Source of the DNA: Gonocerus acuteangulatus
Taxonomy: Eukaryota; Arthropoda; Insecta; Hemiptera; Coreidae
DNA: 64,000 bases
Direction of reading: 5' to 3'
NCBI GenBank assembly: GCA_946811695.1
Contig: OX328125.1
Location: 96,236,260-96,300,259 of the forward strand
Numbering within the stretch: the stretch's first letter is position 1; every line of letters begins with the position of its first letter. Below, in pieces: positions 20,524-30,820 of this stretch. Position numbers and translations under genes: made by a program. The notes under the pieces are model-generated. The model did not search any database. It was given only the letters and a program-made list of their open reading frames with translations, and was not told where the DNA came from.

Positions 20524-20851
20524 TGATAAGCAAACATGGAATAGTTGGGATTCGGCTAAATAAAACCTCAATACGATTTTTGTAAAAAATCTATATTCAG
20601 GACGTTTCGGCTAATCTTTGGTAGCTAAAATGATTTATTATAATAAGTTGAATTGTATTTATAGACTTGTCATTTATCTTACTTATAAACTCTTTTTCTG
20701 TGTATTAATTTCTGTTTTTTCTTTGTTTCTTGTCATTTTAGCTGACGAAGGCTACCAAAGAGTACCGAAACGTCCTGAATATAGATTATTTACAAAAATC
20801 GTATTGAGGTTTTATTTTAGCCGAATCCCAACTATTCCATGTTTGCTTATC
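20524..20851. mobile_element. palindromic (fold-back) element
   Basis: Arms of about 105-115 bp (20524-20628 and 20737-20851) are near-perfect inverted copies, starting TGATAAGCAAACATGGAATA. They include GGGATTCGGCTAAA, ATACGATTTTTGTAAA and TATTCAGGACGTTTCGG, around a loop of about 110 bp. The right arm contains CTGACGAAGG..CCGAAACGTC, a hammerhead-like core; the left arm has lost the CTGACGA part. No protein is supported across it (the 20618-20953 frame is incidental). Confidence 0.8.
20740..20800 (+). ncRNA. second hammerhead-like core
   Basis: GCTGACGA, then an imperfect hairpin (GGCTACC with GTACC), then GAAA and CGTC. The order and stem III-less layout match 14283-14345. Flanking TTTTAG and CTGAA can pair weakly as stem I. 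Its reuse inside a palindrome suggests a mobile-element origin. Confidence 0.3.
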
Positions 20852-21744
20852 ACCTCGATGGCTAACTATCTAATCTTCATGTTTAATTATTTGGTTTTTA
20901 ACATAGTTAAGTACCTTTCTATAGGCAGTGTAATTCTTCATGATGTTCTTTAGAAGTTGGAACTCTTTAGCAGAGAAACTCTTTTACATATGTTACGTAG
21001 AAAATGTCCTTTATATTTGCTTTAATTGTTTTGTTTTATGTTCTTATTTATTTTTTTCATTAATGTATGTTTTATTAAATAATTTAATTTTTTATTTATT
21101 TTAAATATTGTTTTATTCCTAAAATGTTTTTTATTTATATAAATTTCATTCAATTTGTTTTTTAAATAAATATTTTGTTGAATATTTGGACTACTTTTTT
21201 AAAAATAATATTTATTTTTATTTGCTCTTTTTTTTTCCTTCTCAATATACTATTCTATAAAATAATGCTATTTGTTGTTTATTTTTATGTCGATATTTAT
21301 ATACATATTAATTTATCAATTGTAAATTAATCAAAATTATTAATGGTAATTGTAATAGGCTGAACTTATTTTTTGAGCCTATTGAATTATTTTTATCACC
21401 TAGAAAAAAATCGAAAATGGATTTTTAAATAAAAACCTTAAAAGACCTATTTTTTGAACCTATTGAAACATTTTTATCACATAAAAAACCTAAAATGGAT
21501 TTTTAAATAAAAACCTAAAACGACCTATTATGCCTTTTGCAAAAACCTAATTGGATGCTCATTTTATCCTAACAATCCGGAATTATTATTGACCTTTCTT
21601 CATAGTTAAATAAATTTATCTATATTTAAGGTCATAATAAATCTTATATTTGCGTTTATTTTGGATTCGTATATGTTATTTTAGGAATATTATTGACGAA
21701 TATGGCGTACACTACCCACTGAACTATAAAATATGCATAATAAC
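20852..21744. repeat. very AT-rich block with an ~85-bp direct repeat
   Basis: At 21362-21530 two units share TATTTTTTGARCCTATTGAA, TTTTTATCAC and ATGGATTTTTAAATAAAAAC. The rest is T-rich and unassigned. Confidence 0.6.
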
Positions 21745-21780
21745 ATAGCTCCTGCGTGACGCAGGTTTTTTATAACCTAT
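21745..21780 (-). mobile_element. H2 element 5'-end fragment
   Basis: Minus strand reads CCTGCGTCACGCAGGAGCTA, matching the H2 5' end. CTGCGTCACGCAG is itself a perfect small palindrome here. Confidence 0.5.
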
Positions 21781-22285
21781 GAAGTCCATAGCTGGCGAAT
21801 GAAGAGATTTTATGTTGCAAGTTACTGAATGTAATGCATTTTATTTATTTCAGGAAATATGCAGCCAACAGAAGACCTTGATCCATTGCTTCTATATGCA
21901 GCTATGTGCGATCCTTATCTCTCCCATGCTCTCCAAGTCAATGAAGAAATGTACCAGGAACGTTAACACGTTCCCAACCGGGGTCAGAAGTTCCATGTTC
22001 AGTATGTCATTGTATATGTTAAAGTTTTTTTTGTATTAAATTGTATATTTCCTCTCCTTATTAGCTAGCTGTCCTCATGAATTGTAAACAACTAGAAAGG
22101 TTGTAAACAATAGATCAAAAATATTTTGAAAAGTTCAATGAAAACAATTAACTTATATAAGAAAATATAGTTTATATTTATTTATAAGATTGAATAATGA
22201 AAATCGTGTTTCATGTCTTTCGCTTCATGAATATAAGGTCCCTGCTTGTTCTTGAGGATAACCAGCAATAGATCATGGGTATGGA
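21781..22285. other. unassigned sequence
   Basis: A 75-residue open frame (21812-22039) has no recognised domain. Otherwise plain sequence. Confidence 0.35.
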
Positions 22286-22470
22286 TTCGTCGGATAATCG
22301 TTAAGGAAGAATTCTCACGATCGACATTACCGAATAGAAAATCATTAGATTAAAATGTCATATAGCAGGTAGCCCCCAAATTTTATGGAACGGAAGTGGC
22401 GTCATTGTCACGTGACCTGATATTGATTTTGGTTGGATATATAGGCGGACAAATTAATTCTTAATTTGGT
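22286..22470 (+). repeat. direct repeat, first copy
   Basis: Shares ATTCTCACGATCGA, ATTACCGAATA, TTTTATGGAACGGAAGTGGC and GTCACGTGACC with 23620-23810 in the same orientation. The two copies bracket the left arm of the fold-back structure. Confidence 0.8.
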
Positions 22471-22847
22471 GGAAGTTGGGGGTCCACAATGAAATATCTC
22501 ATTGAAGTAGGCAATTATAATTTACAACGAACCGGCAGAAAACAATTTAAAAATGGTTAACAGCTTTTCTGGTTTCAAAAAGATATACCTGTTACTTATC
22601 TTATATAATGCAATAAAGCGAAAAGGTTTTTCTTTGCGCTTCCATGCTCGTACCAAGTTGAATGAGGTTTCCAATGTTACTAAATTTAAATCTAACTGAA
22701 CTCATAAATCTAACTAAATGTATGCCAAATATTGAAAATGTATCATCAAAGCATTTGATTTATCCATCTCAGTAAAAATGGTTAATTTTTCCTTAGTTAT
22801 TTTATGTCAAACATACTAAATTTTATTTTGTGTATTTTTCATTTGAA

Positions 22848-23280
22848 TTTCATAAATAATTGTATGAACCTTAAGATAATTGTATGAACCTTAAGATAAT
22901 TGTATGACCTTGTGTGTTTTTGTTATTGAGTTTCACTCCAAAACTTAATATAGCTACAAATCAGGAAAACAGAGAATTTGATGAATTTCATAAATAATTG
23001 TATGAACCTTAAGATAATTGTATGACCTTGTGTGTTTTTGTTATTGAGTTTCACTCCAAAACTTAATATAGCTACAAATCAGGAAAACAGAGAATTTGAT
23101 GAATTTCATAAATAATTGTATGAACCTTAAGATAATTGTATGACCTTGTGTGTTTTTGTTATTGAGTTTCACTCCAAAACTTAATATAGCTACAAATCAG
23201 GAAAACAGAGAATTTGATGAATTTCATAAATAATTGTATGAACCTTAAGATAATTGTATGACCTTGTGTGTTTTTGTTAT
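22848..23280. repeat. 118-bp tandem repeat in the left arm
   Basis: Units begin GAATTTCATAAATAATTGTA at about 22853, 22983, 23101 and 23219. The last three are at exactly 118-bp intervals and nearly identical. The first is followed by a doubled AACCTTAAGATAATTGTATG. Confidence 0.9.
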
Positions 23281-23404
23281 CTAGGCGCACGGTAGTGCGC
23301 CAGGCCAAGTTCCGGCCTAAGCATACTGTGTGTATATTACAGGAGGTTTTAGAGCCGATTTTTACCCTCTCATAACTTTCAACCAGTTAAACGGTCTATT
23401 TTTT

Positions 23405-23570
23405 TCATAGTTATTTTATGTCAATCATATTAAATTTTATTTTGTGTATTTTCCATTTGAATTTCATATATAATTGTATGTAGCTTAACGTGTGGTTTTT
23501 TAGTGAATTTTAGTCCAAACGTTAATATGGTTAAAAATCTGTAAAACAGAGAAGTTTATGAGTTTGCAAA
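23405..23570. repeat. diverged copy of the arm sequence
   Basis: Repeats 22795-22985 in the same orientation (GTTATTTTATGTCAA, TTTGTGTATTTTCCATTTGA, AAAACAGAGAA) with many substitutions, so it is an older copy. Confidence 0.7.
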
Positions 23571-23593
23571 AATGCAATATTATAAAATTGTTC

Positions 23594-23816
23594 CCTAACG
23601 ATTATCCGAAGAATCGATTCTTCGGATAATCTTTAGGAAACAATTCTCACGATCGATATTACCGAATAAAAAATCATTACATGAAAATGTCATATCGCAG
23701 GGAGTTTCCAAATTTTATGGAACGGAAGTGGCGTCATTGGTCACGTGACCGGATATTCATTCAAGATGTATAGAAGGGAAAATTAATTCTTCATTTGTCT
23801 GAAATAACTGGTTATT
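23594..23816 (+). repeat. direct repeat, second copy, with a small palindrome
   Basis: Second copy of 22286-22470. At its left edge, ATTATCCGAAGAATCGATTC and TTCGGATAATC make a perfect palindrome around AATCGATT (about 23600-23624). Confidence 0.8.
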
Positions 23817-23831
23817 ATTTACTATTATTAT

Positions 23832-24162
23832 CAGTCCCTTAACAGGCCACGAGGGCCATGAGGTGCAGATACTATAGAGGTATCTGATTCATGACCATAC
23901 GGCACACTAGGGAGATAGTGAGGTCTGTACTATGCTCCGGCCGCCTTATTTTCCCTCTGGCTGCTTCGACTGATAGAGTCATTAGCACCCAAGGTACCCA
24001 TTATTAAATTAATTAAAAGCTGGGTCGGCCTAGGGACAGCCAGGGAGGCCGAATTCTACCCATGAACAAAGACACAAGAAGAAAAAATCTTTAGTGCTTG
24101 CTCGGGATTTGAACTCAGGCCTCCAGCTTATTAGTCCAGTGCTCTACCACTGAGCTTACTTA
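23832..24162 (-). mobile_element. S4 SINE, nearly full length (copy e)
   Basis: On the minus strand: head with AAGCTCAGTGGTAGAGCACT and GAGTTCAAATCCCGAGCAAG, body with GGGTAGAATTCGGCCTCCC, end with GAGGGCCATGAGG-type sequence. It matches 1889-2235 throughout and has the better-preserved tRNA-like head. Confidence 0.85.
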
Positions 24163-24295
24163 CAAAATGATATTTTTATCATCAAAATGATTTCCCATCA
24201 GAGCAGTGGTTCACAAACGTTCTGTCTCGTTTTGCTGCAAGATCATTTAAAATGTTTTGTTTTTTTTTTCGATTTTGGTTACATCCTCTGCCTAA

Positions 24296-24366
24296 ATAAT
24301 ATTGCAAATTCATCAAATTCTCTGTGTTTTGCTGATTTGTAGCTATATTAAGTTTTGGAGTGAATC
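24296..24366 (-). repeat. fragment of the 118-bp repeat
   Basis: TTCATCAAATTCTCTGTGTT through GCTATATTAAGTTTTGGAGT matches the right-arm orientation of the 118-bp repeat. Confidence 0.75.
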
Positions 24367-24372
24367 TAAAAA

Positions 24373-24927
24373 AAAAAAAACATAAATGTGAAATAGAGGC
24401 CAAGTTCCTACCCCCACAAAGAAACACTCCCTTCCCCAAAAAGCGAGAAATATCTCCTCCTAAACCCCCCCCCCCCAAAAAAAGCCTTACCATCCTACAC
24501 TCCAAAAAAAGTGGTATGAGTTGGGGTATTAAGTGTACCATATTTTCAACCAAAAATATTTGCCAATACAAGAGATGATACAAGAAAGAAATGTCCAAGT
24601 TCATTACTTACAAGACCTCATAGTTACTTACTAAGAACAGTAAAGACACTTCAACTGACCTTTAAAAACAACAATAAAAATACCTATATCCAGTTACTAA
24701 AATATCACTTTCCTCAACCAGGTATATTCTTAAACTTGGCAATGTTCTATTTGTTCCAAAATTATCTTTAGAGAGAAAACTAAACATTGCCAAGTTTTTT
24801 GGAGTGTAGGATGATAAGGCGTTTTTTGGGGGTTTTAGGAGGAGATATTTCTCGCTTTTTGGGGAAGGGAGTGTTTCTTTGTGGGGGGAGGAACTTGGCC
24901 TCTATTTCACATTTATATTTTTTTTGG
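24373..24927. repeat. inverted repeat, ~135-bp arms
   Basis: 24373-24515 and 24797-24927 are inverted copies with AAATGTGAAATAGAGGCCAA, CCCTTCCCCAAAAAGCGAGA, CTCCTCCTAAAACCC-type blocks and ATCCTACACTCC. A loop of about 280 bp separates them. The G/C homopolymer runs differ in length between arms. The frames at 24182-24604 and 24360-24578 follow this repeat and are not genes. Confidence 0.9.
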
Positions 24928-25049
24928 GATCTCTTTACTTTTTTCTAAGTATTAATTAAAATTTAGTTGCCGCATACCCACTGGCTTTTGTACTTCATAT
25001 GAAACCAGGGTCTTTGGATTCTGAATAAAGTTCTCCTTACTGCTTGATA

Positions 25050-25379
25050 TTTGATACCAATAATCAACCTACATACATCTAATCACTAGACTAGAAAAGT
25101 TAGGAGCTCTTCCAGATGACAGTACTCTAGAGGTCAAATTGATTGCTCTTTTAACTAAACTATTACACTGTAAAACACAGGAACCTTATCCCGAGGATAT
25201 AGATCACAATAGGGAAAGTGTAGAAGGCCTTCAAGAAAAAGAAAAGAACAAAGACGATACATTTGGGTTTGTGATCCTAAACTTTGTAATATAGATGACT
25301 TTGAAAAACTTAGTATCTGCTTTCAAGTATATTATGCAGTTAACCCTTACGACTTTATTAACAACATTTCAGGTTTTCA
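25050..25379 (+). pseudogene. unidentified coding-like remnant in the fold-back loop
   Basis: An open frame from about 25056 to 25286 reads STYIHLITRLEKLGALPDDS and continues with mixed, protein-like content (including TLEVKLIALLTKLL and EPYPEDIDHNRE). A second frame picks up about 60 bp before the first ends (from about 25218) and continues through VCDPKLCNIDDFEKLSICF to a stop near 25389. Codon-like composition and a plausible single frameshift suggest decayed coding. I recognise no domain. Confidence 0.35.
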
Positions 25380-25430
25380 GAAGGAATGATGGCTTTCCGA
25401 TGGAACACAAAACGTCATAGGTAATATGAC

Positions 25431-25790
25431 ACTCCCGTATCAAGACCTACCTGCGTGCCAAGTATGGTCAAAATAGGCCAAACGGTGTGGATTTGTATAA
25501 GGAATAAACATACAGACAGGCAGCTGAAAGACCTTTTTTACCTATCCTAGTGCATTCCCCGGACCAAGACCTACCTGTGTGCCAAGTTGGTCAAAATCGG
25601 TCAAACGGTATGAATTTGTGTAACGAATAAACAGTTAGGCAAACAGCTGATAGACAATATTGAACTAGCCTATGATTCTCCCCGTATCAAGACCCACCTG
25701 TGTCCCAACTTAGGTCAAAATCGGTCAAACGGTTCGGATTTTTATTAGGAACAAACATACAGACAGACAGCTGCGCCTAAATGTTTCTTA
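25431..25790 (+). repeat. three ~120-bp tandem repeats
   Basis: Three units each carry AAGACCTACCTG-type sequence, TGCCAAGT, GGTCAAAATCGGTCAAACGG and AACAAACATACAGACAGACA variants. They are diverged from one another. A related CAAAATCGGAC..GAACAGACAAAT block occurs in H1 elements. Confidence 0.8.
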
Positions 25791-26149
25791 AAACATCAAA
25801 TATAGGTTCTTCATACCGAGACGATTCATTTGATACCCCACATCATGGGTTTCCGACGGAATGATGGGTTTCCGAAGGAAATACAAAACCGGCACGCCCT
25901 CGCCCCGGAAGCGGAGTCAAACACAACTTTTCAGGATTTTTTCCTTTAATAACACCCTCATATTTATGATCCTGCAAAATTTCGAGTCTCTAGCATCATG
26001 GGAAGTGCCTAATAATTTTGATGAGTCAGTCAGTGAGTCCTATAAATCCCGATTTTCGATCGCTTATAACTCAGAAACTATTCTATGTAGAATTATGATA
26101 ATTTCCAGTTTTACTCACACCTAGTAGTATAATACCTGTGTAAAATTTC
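25791..26149. other. loop sequence of the fold-back structure
   Basis: Includes ATTATTAGGCACTTCCCA in inverse near 25995, also found near 60712. The 87-residue frame at 25861-26124 has no recognised domain. Confidence 0.4.
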
Positions 26150-27295
26150 ATAACTTTATCTTTAACTGGTTGAAAGTTATGAGATGGTAAAAATCGGCTC
26201 TAAGACCTCCTGTAATATACACACAGTATGCTTAGGGCGGAACTTGGCCTGCCGCACTACCGTGCGCCTAGATAACAAAACACACAAGGTCATACAATTA
26301 TCTTAAGGTTCATACAATTATTTATGAAATTCATCAAATTCTTTGTTTTACTGATTTGTAGCTATATTAAGCTTTGGAGTGAAACTCAATAACAAAAACA
26401 CACAAGGCCATACAATTATCTTAAGGTTCATACAATTATTTACGAAATTCATCAAATTCTCTGTGTTTTACTGATTTGTAGCTATATTAAGCTTTGGAAT
26501 GAAACTCAATAACAAAAACACACAAGGTCATACAATTATCTTAAGGTTCATACAATTATTTATGAAATTCAAATGAAAAATACACAAAATAAAATTTAGT
26601 ATGTTTGACATAAAATAACGAAGGAAAAATTAACCATTTTTACTGAGATGGATAAATCAAATGCTTTGATGATAATTTTTCAATATTCGGCATCAATTTA
26701 GTTAGATTTAATCTTAACCCTCTTCGGTTAGTTTTGAACGATTTGTTTCTTTTTCTCTGAGAAGATGGGCAACCTCTTTCAACTTCGTACGAGGATGGAA
26801 GAGCAAAGAAAAACCTTTTCGCTATATTGCAAAATATAAGATAAGTAATAGGTACATCTTTTTGAAACCAGAAGAGCTGCTAACCATTTGTAAACTGTTT
26901 ACTTTAAGTTCATCGTTTATCGCAATTTTCTGCTTCAATGAGATCCTTTATTGTGGACCCGCAATGTTTACATTTTATGGACCCCCAGTGCATTTTTCCC
27001 TAGGACCCCTTGTAGGTCGTCGTCGCCCTTTGGGGGTCGATTAAGACCACTTTGATTTAGAGATTTTATTTATTTATTGAGATGTCACAACGAAGCGATA
27101 TGCTCTTTAGGTCAATGTGCGAACAAAGCTAACAATTATACAGCATTATACAAACATGTCTGACAAATATAAACAAAAAACAATGAATTTGGGAATATAT
27201 TTCATAAAATAGTAATTTTGAACAGTCGGATTGAAAATGCAACAAAAATAAAGTTTTTAATTAAAAAATTAAACATGAAAATATATGTTATATTA

Positions 27296-27298
<3 letters not shown>

Positions 27299-27362
<64 letters not shown>
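27299..27362. repeat. (AT)n tract in the LINE 3' UTR
   Basis: About 64 bp of TA dinucleotides inside the LINE, so this tract is not part of an H1/H2 element. Confidence 0.95.
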
Positions 27363-27365
<3 letters not shown>

Positions 27366-27436
27366 ACTTGAAAACTTGTAATTTTAAATGAATTATAATG
27401 TTAAATGCATTTAACTGTTAAATAAACAATAGTGTA

Positions 27437-28337
27437 TTAAAAAAGTTGAAATTTCTTTTTAAGTATCAGATATTTTAATATATTGTCTATGTGTGTACTG
27501 TCCTCTGTAAGTAGTTCGTGTAAATCATTTGGTAAGTCAATGTTTTCTCTTTCTCTGCAGTCTGTAAGTAGGTGTTTAATTGTCAGTGGAACGTTGCAAA
27601 GTGTGCAATTCGGTTTGTCCTGTTTTGTCATTAAATATGAATGTGTCAAGTGTGAATGTCCAATTCGTAGTCTAGTAAGCACGACTTCTTCTCGCCTTAC
27701 ATTCCGGATACTGGAACTCCAGGCTCCTATTGTCGGCTTAATCTCCCGTAGCTTGTTGTCTTGTGTGTATGTCCAGTCACTTTGCCACTTCTTCATTATG
27801 TGTTGTTTTATGACATTATGTATGTCTTGTCGAGTCATGTCATAAACGTCTTGTGTTGATCGTCTCGTTGCTAATTTAGCTTCCTTATCTGCTTCAGTAC
27901 TTCTTGAAATGTTGTCATGTCCAGGAATCCATACAAAAGTTATATAAATGTTGGTGTCCTGTAGATAGTATAGTTGTGAAAGTATGCTTGTGATTATAGG
28001 ATGAGTACTGTAAATGTCCGATAGGGAAAGAAGAGAGCTTAGTGAGTCTGTGAAAATTATGATGTGTTTATTAGTATTTTTACTATGTGAAAGGGCCAAA
28101 AGAATTCCGTTTAGTTCTGCTGTGAATATGCTAGTGTTATTTGGTAATTTTGTGTGGTATGTTCTATCGTCAATGAGTGCTGCTGAGCCTGTCCCGTGTA
28201 GTGTTTTGGATCCGTCTGTGAAAATAAAGAGAGCCTCAGGATTCTCTGATATTATTTTATTAAAGTTATGATTGTAGAAATGAGTAGAGCAAGGGTCATT
28301 TTTCTTATGCTTTGAAAGTGATATATTAATACTAAAA
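27437..28337 (-). pseudogene. LINE ORF2 C-terminus: RNase H domain and CCHC finger
   Basis: The frame is open for about 299 residues from the insertion boundary to the stop at 27437. RNase H catalytic residues are in place: Asp in IFTDGS (~41), Glu in FTAELN (~74), Asp in IFTDSL (~97), His in WIPGHDN (~140) and Asp in EADKEAK (~150). It continues with VVLTRLRIGHSHLTHSYLM and a Cys-x2-Cys-x7-His-x4-Cys finger (~244-260, CTLCNVPLTIKHLLTDC). The endonuclease and reverse transcriptase domains are absent through 5' truncation. The layout fits RNase H-bearing non-LTR elements of the I/Jockey-like group. No internal stops suggests recent insertion. Confidence 0.85.
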
Positions 28338-28349
28338 TTGATTTAGAGA

Positions 28350-28599
28350 GAAATCACTCAAAGGAAGAAAGATTGTGGGCTGCAGTCGGGAACCGCAAAA
28401 TTTCTGCATTGGATTTATTTTAATGCAAACATTTTGTAAAAACCATGAAATGAAAAAGTAATATTTGTGTCGGCTGTTTATGGGAAACATTATATAACAA
28501 AACTATTTATGTTTATTTTACTTTCTTTTTTTTTTTTTTTTTTTTTGTGAGTTAAATACATTTTTCAGGACTGTGACGTAAACGAAGTCACAGATACAA
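28350..28599. other. unassigned sequence with poly(T)
   Basis: T run of about 24 at 28523-28546. Nothing else recognised. Confidence 0.4.
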
Positions 28600-28660
28600 C
28601 AAACTAACTGCGGGTAGTTATACAGCTCCTGCGCGACAGAATATTTTTTAGGGTATTTGT
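28600..28660 (-). mobile_element. H2 element 5'-end fragment
   Basis: Minus strand reads TCTGTCGCGCAGGAGCTGTA then TAACTAC, like the H2 5' end at 37245. Confidence 0.55.
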
Positions 28661-29221
28661 TCTAAAAAATATAAATGTTGTCACTGACGTCAAACAAAAA
28701 CCTGTGTATTTACACAGAGGTACACATATATTTACATACATATTTTATGGGAATTTTGAAGTTCGTAGGAATTTTAAGAAATATTATTTTCTTCGAAAAT
28801 GGTGAACAATTCTTCATTTTCTAGTAAAAAATCCGTCGAAAGTCTTTCATGAATCGTTACAATTCAATGAATCGAGAAAAAAACCGACGTAATTTACTAA
28901 AAAATATTATTAAGAAGCTTGAGTAAAAATTTGAACTTGTTCGGGTGGAAATTGAAGGCGCTAGCGTATCATCCGATTTGAAAAACATCGTTTTGAGAAA
29001 ATCGACTTTAATGTTCAATATACTGGCAAATTTCTTTTTCTTTTTTTCCCATAATTTCTTGTAATAACGATTTTAAAAAATGTATGCATCGGGACTTTAG
29101 TTGAAAAATAGAATTCTTGGCTCATTTAAGTACTTTTCCGCCACATAAACACTCTTGGATACCTTTTTTGATTAGTTAAGGAAGAATCTAAGCCCATAAA
29201 AAAATAAAATAGGTAAAAAAA
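28661..29221. other. unassigned sequence
   Basis: No recognised feature. Confidence 0.4.
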
Positions 29222-29445
29222 GATACAAGGTAGTTTTTTTTTTTTGTTTTTTTTTAAACGGCGTATCAACATTCGGGCTATTAACGCCGGGCTGTATACA
29301 GGTTGCCTCCCTCTTTTATAATGCCAACAGCACGTGGTCGGTCAACGTGGTCAGGTACTGGCCACGCCCGACGTTGCTTAAATTCGGCGACCTACGGGAA
29401 CCGGAGCATTCAACGTGGCTATGGCCGTTGGCGATACAAGGTAGT
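29222..29445 (-). mobile_element. 5S rRNA-derived SINE, full length with 13-bp TSD (copy a)
   Basis: The element is 29235-29432 between copies of GATACAAGGTAGT (29222-29234 and 29433-29445). Read on the minus strand it opens GCCAACGGCCATAGCCACG, the canonical 5' end of animal 5S rRNA, has box A TTTAAGCAACGTCGGGC, and closes the 5S-like part GTGCTGTTGGC, about 110 nt in all. A body with GGGAGGCAACCTG and the tail GGCGTTAATAG plus GATACGCCG, then poly(A), follow. 5S internal boxes would drive RNA polymerase III transcription. It is not a functional 5S gene: the region after box A is rearranged and a retroposon tail is attached. Confidence 0.9.
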
Positions 29446-29614
29446 GTTATCCCTTAAGTGCCAATTAGGAAAATAGAGGACAGCTACGTTTTGATCATGG
29501 TCACTTAACTGCTATCTTTAGTTTTCCTACACCCTCTAAGCCAAAGAGCATGCCAGAGTTCGAAATATAGATTTCTTTGAAAATTTGATTGTTGTTCTAG
29601 GACGGTTTAATTTC

Positions 29615-29830
29615 TTGAAAGCTTCGACAAATTTTTTACGACGCATCGACAAATCTAGGCCATTAGCGCCGACATCCTGGGTGCAGCGAGGAATTTTCCC
29701 AGCGAGCCGTGGGATGAGAAAATTCCTGCCGCCGGTGGGGATCGAACCCACCATCTCTCGCTTATGAATCTAAGGCGCTAGCCACTAGACCACCTTGAAG
29801 ATAGCTTTGACGGGAGACCCCTTGAAAGCT
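29615..29830 (-). mobile_element. tRNA-headed SINE, family S1, with 10-bp TSD
   Basis: The element is 29625-29820, flanked by CTTGAAAGCT. On the minus strand it opens GGGTCTCCCG, has A-box-like GGTCTAGTGGCTAGCGC and B-box-like GGTTCGATCCCC, then CAGGAATTTTCTCATCCC, CGCTGCACCCAGGATG and the shared tail GTCGGCGCTAATGGCCTAG plus GATGCGTCG. A short extra segment of about 16 bases lies between GGTCTCCCG and GTGGTCTAG compared with other copies. Confidence 0.85.
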
Positions 29831-30389
29831 ATTGTACGTATATACGAGAAGTAGTAACCCGGCCAATCTTGAAATATTTATGAGTACCTCCAGCCAATAG
29901 GAACATCAAGGCTCTCCAGTTAAAGTTCAAACATCCTTGCAAAACCACATTGCAATTCCCATGATCAAATATGCGGGTTCGTTCCGGATAATGGCGAATT
30001 CACGAATTGCTCCATATTAGGCCGCGTCGGATCAATACGCCTCATGAATCCACTCAGGAATCAGCTGATTCTAGACCATTACACCCGCGAAATACTGCAG
30101 GGAAGGGGACATCAATATTCGCCGGGTAATGGATTCAAGCCTTGGTCCTAAAATGTCTAGAGGTTGAGCTATGGTCAGCTCCTGAAGAAATGGCGGAGAA
30201 AACAGAAACAGGTCTCTCTTGTCAGCTTCCATTAAGATACCAAGGGCAGCTTTTGCTTTTGACTTATCTCTGTGTTTCATCTACTAGACACTAGAAGGCT
30301 GGCATCTAATTGGACATCCCTACCTAGTCCAGTAGCTCTCAGAAGCACCTTAGACGAATAATATGCACTGACTTTGTAATTTCGAGAGA

Positions 30390-30395
<6 letters not shown>
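29831..30395. other. unassigned sequence
   Basis: Balanced composition. The 69-residue minus-strand frame at 30071-30280 has no recognised domain. Confidence 0.35.

Positions 30396-30480
<85 letters not shown>
30388..30480. repeat. compound (GT)n(GA)n microsatellite
   Basis: Short GT run, then about 75 bp of pure GA. The Ser/Leu open frame on the minus strand (30277-30519) is its translation. Confidence 0.95.
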
Positions 30481-30482
<2 letters not shown>

Positions 30483-30486
30483 CAAG

Positions 30487-30820
30487 AGGAACAAGTCCGA
30501 CTCGCAGGAACTGCGTCATCTTAGCGCGGTTCCGTACATCTCGAAGAAATGGAATAGATTAGCATCACAAATCACTGGAAACTGACAGTAGCCAACTTAC
30601 ACTGAAGCGGATAATTCTTAATCCTCATTCTTCGACTACTGCTGAGAAGGCTCTATTCCAAACAACCGAAAATTCGTTGTTATTTTAAGTTTCTTGTTTT
30701 ACTAGCAAATTTATTTTACTGTTATAATCAAATCTAAATATGTGCTTCATGGCTAATAAAATTCCATTCTCTCGTGGGTTAAATCTTTCTATAAAATAAT
30801 TTTTATTTATTTATTTGTTT
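30487..30820 (+). mobile_element. H1 element, 5' part (copy e)
   Basis: TCCGACTCGCAGGAACTGC and CATCTTAGCGCGGTTCCGT match the H1 5' end. Further on, CACTGGAAACTGACAGTAG matches the H1c interior near 44570. The 3' half is missing. Confidence 0.7.

Larger units (their letters stand above)
22486..26962. mobile_element. 4.5-kb fold-back structure
   Basis: The left arm (22486-23400) and right arm (26150-26962) are inverted copies. Both hold GGTCCACAATRAA at the outer end, the ATCTTATATAATGCAATAAAG-like block (in inverse), the AATAATTGTATGAACCTTAA repeats, GGCGCACGGTAGTGC, and TAACTTTCAACCAGTTAAA at the inner end. The loop (about 23400-26150) holds a second direct-repeat copy, an S4 SINE, a smaller inverted repeat, a coding-like stretch and three ~120-bp repeats. 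It may be a fold-back/TIR transposon or two inverted insertions of one family. No transposase is recognised. Confidence 0.7.
27052..28349 (-). mobile_element. 5'-truncated RNase H-type LINE with 12-bp TSD
   Basis: TTGATTTAGAGA occurs at 27052-27063 and 28338-28349, bounding a 1.27-kb insert. On the minus strand it holds 300 codons of ORF2, an AT-rich 3' UTR with a (TA)n tract, and a 3' end of AAATAAATAAA next to the TSD. Paralogous coding lies at 50029-50556 and 57878-58408. Confidence 0.85.

Noticed and set aside
29290..29432. Genuine 5S rRNA gene
   Set aside because: The head is 5S-like, but the region after box A is altered, a retroposon tail follows, and there is a TSD; no tandem 5S cluster.
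30277..30519. Ser/Leu-repeat protein on the minus strand
   Set aside because: Translation of the (GA)n microsatellite.
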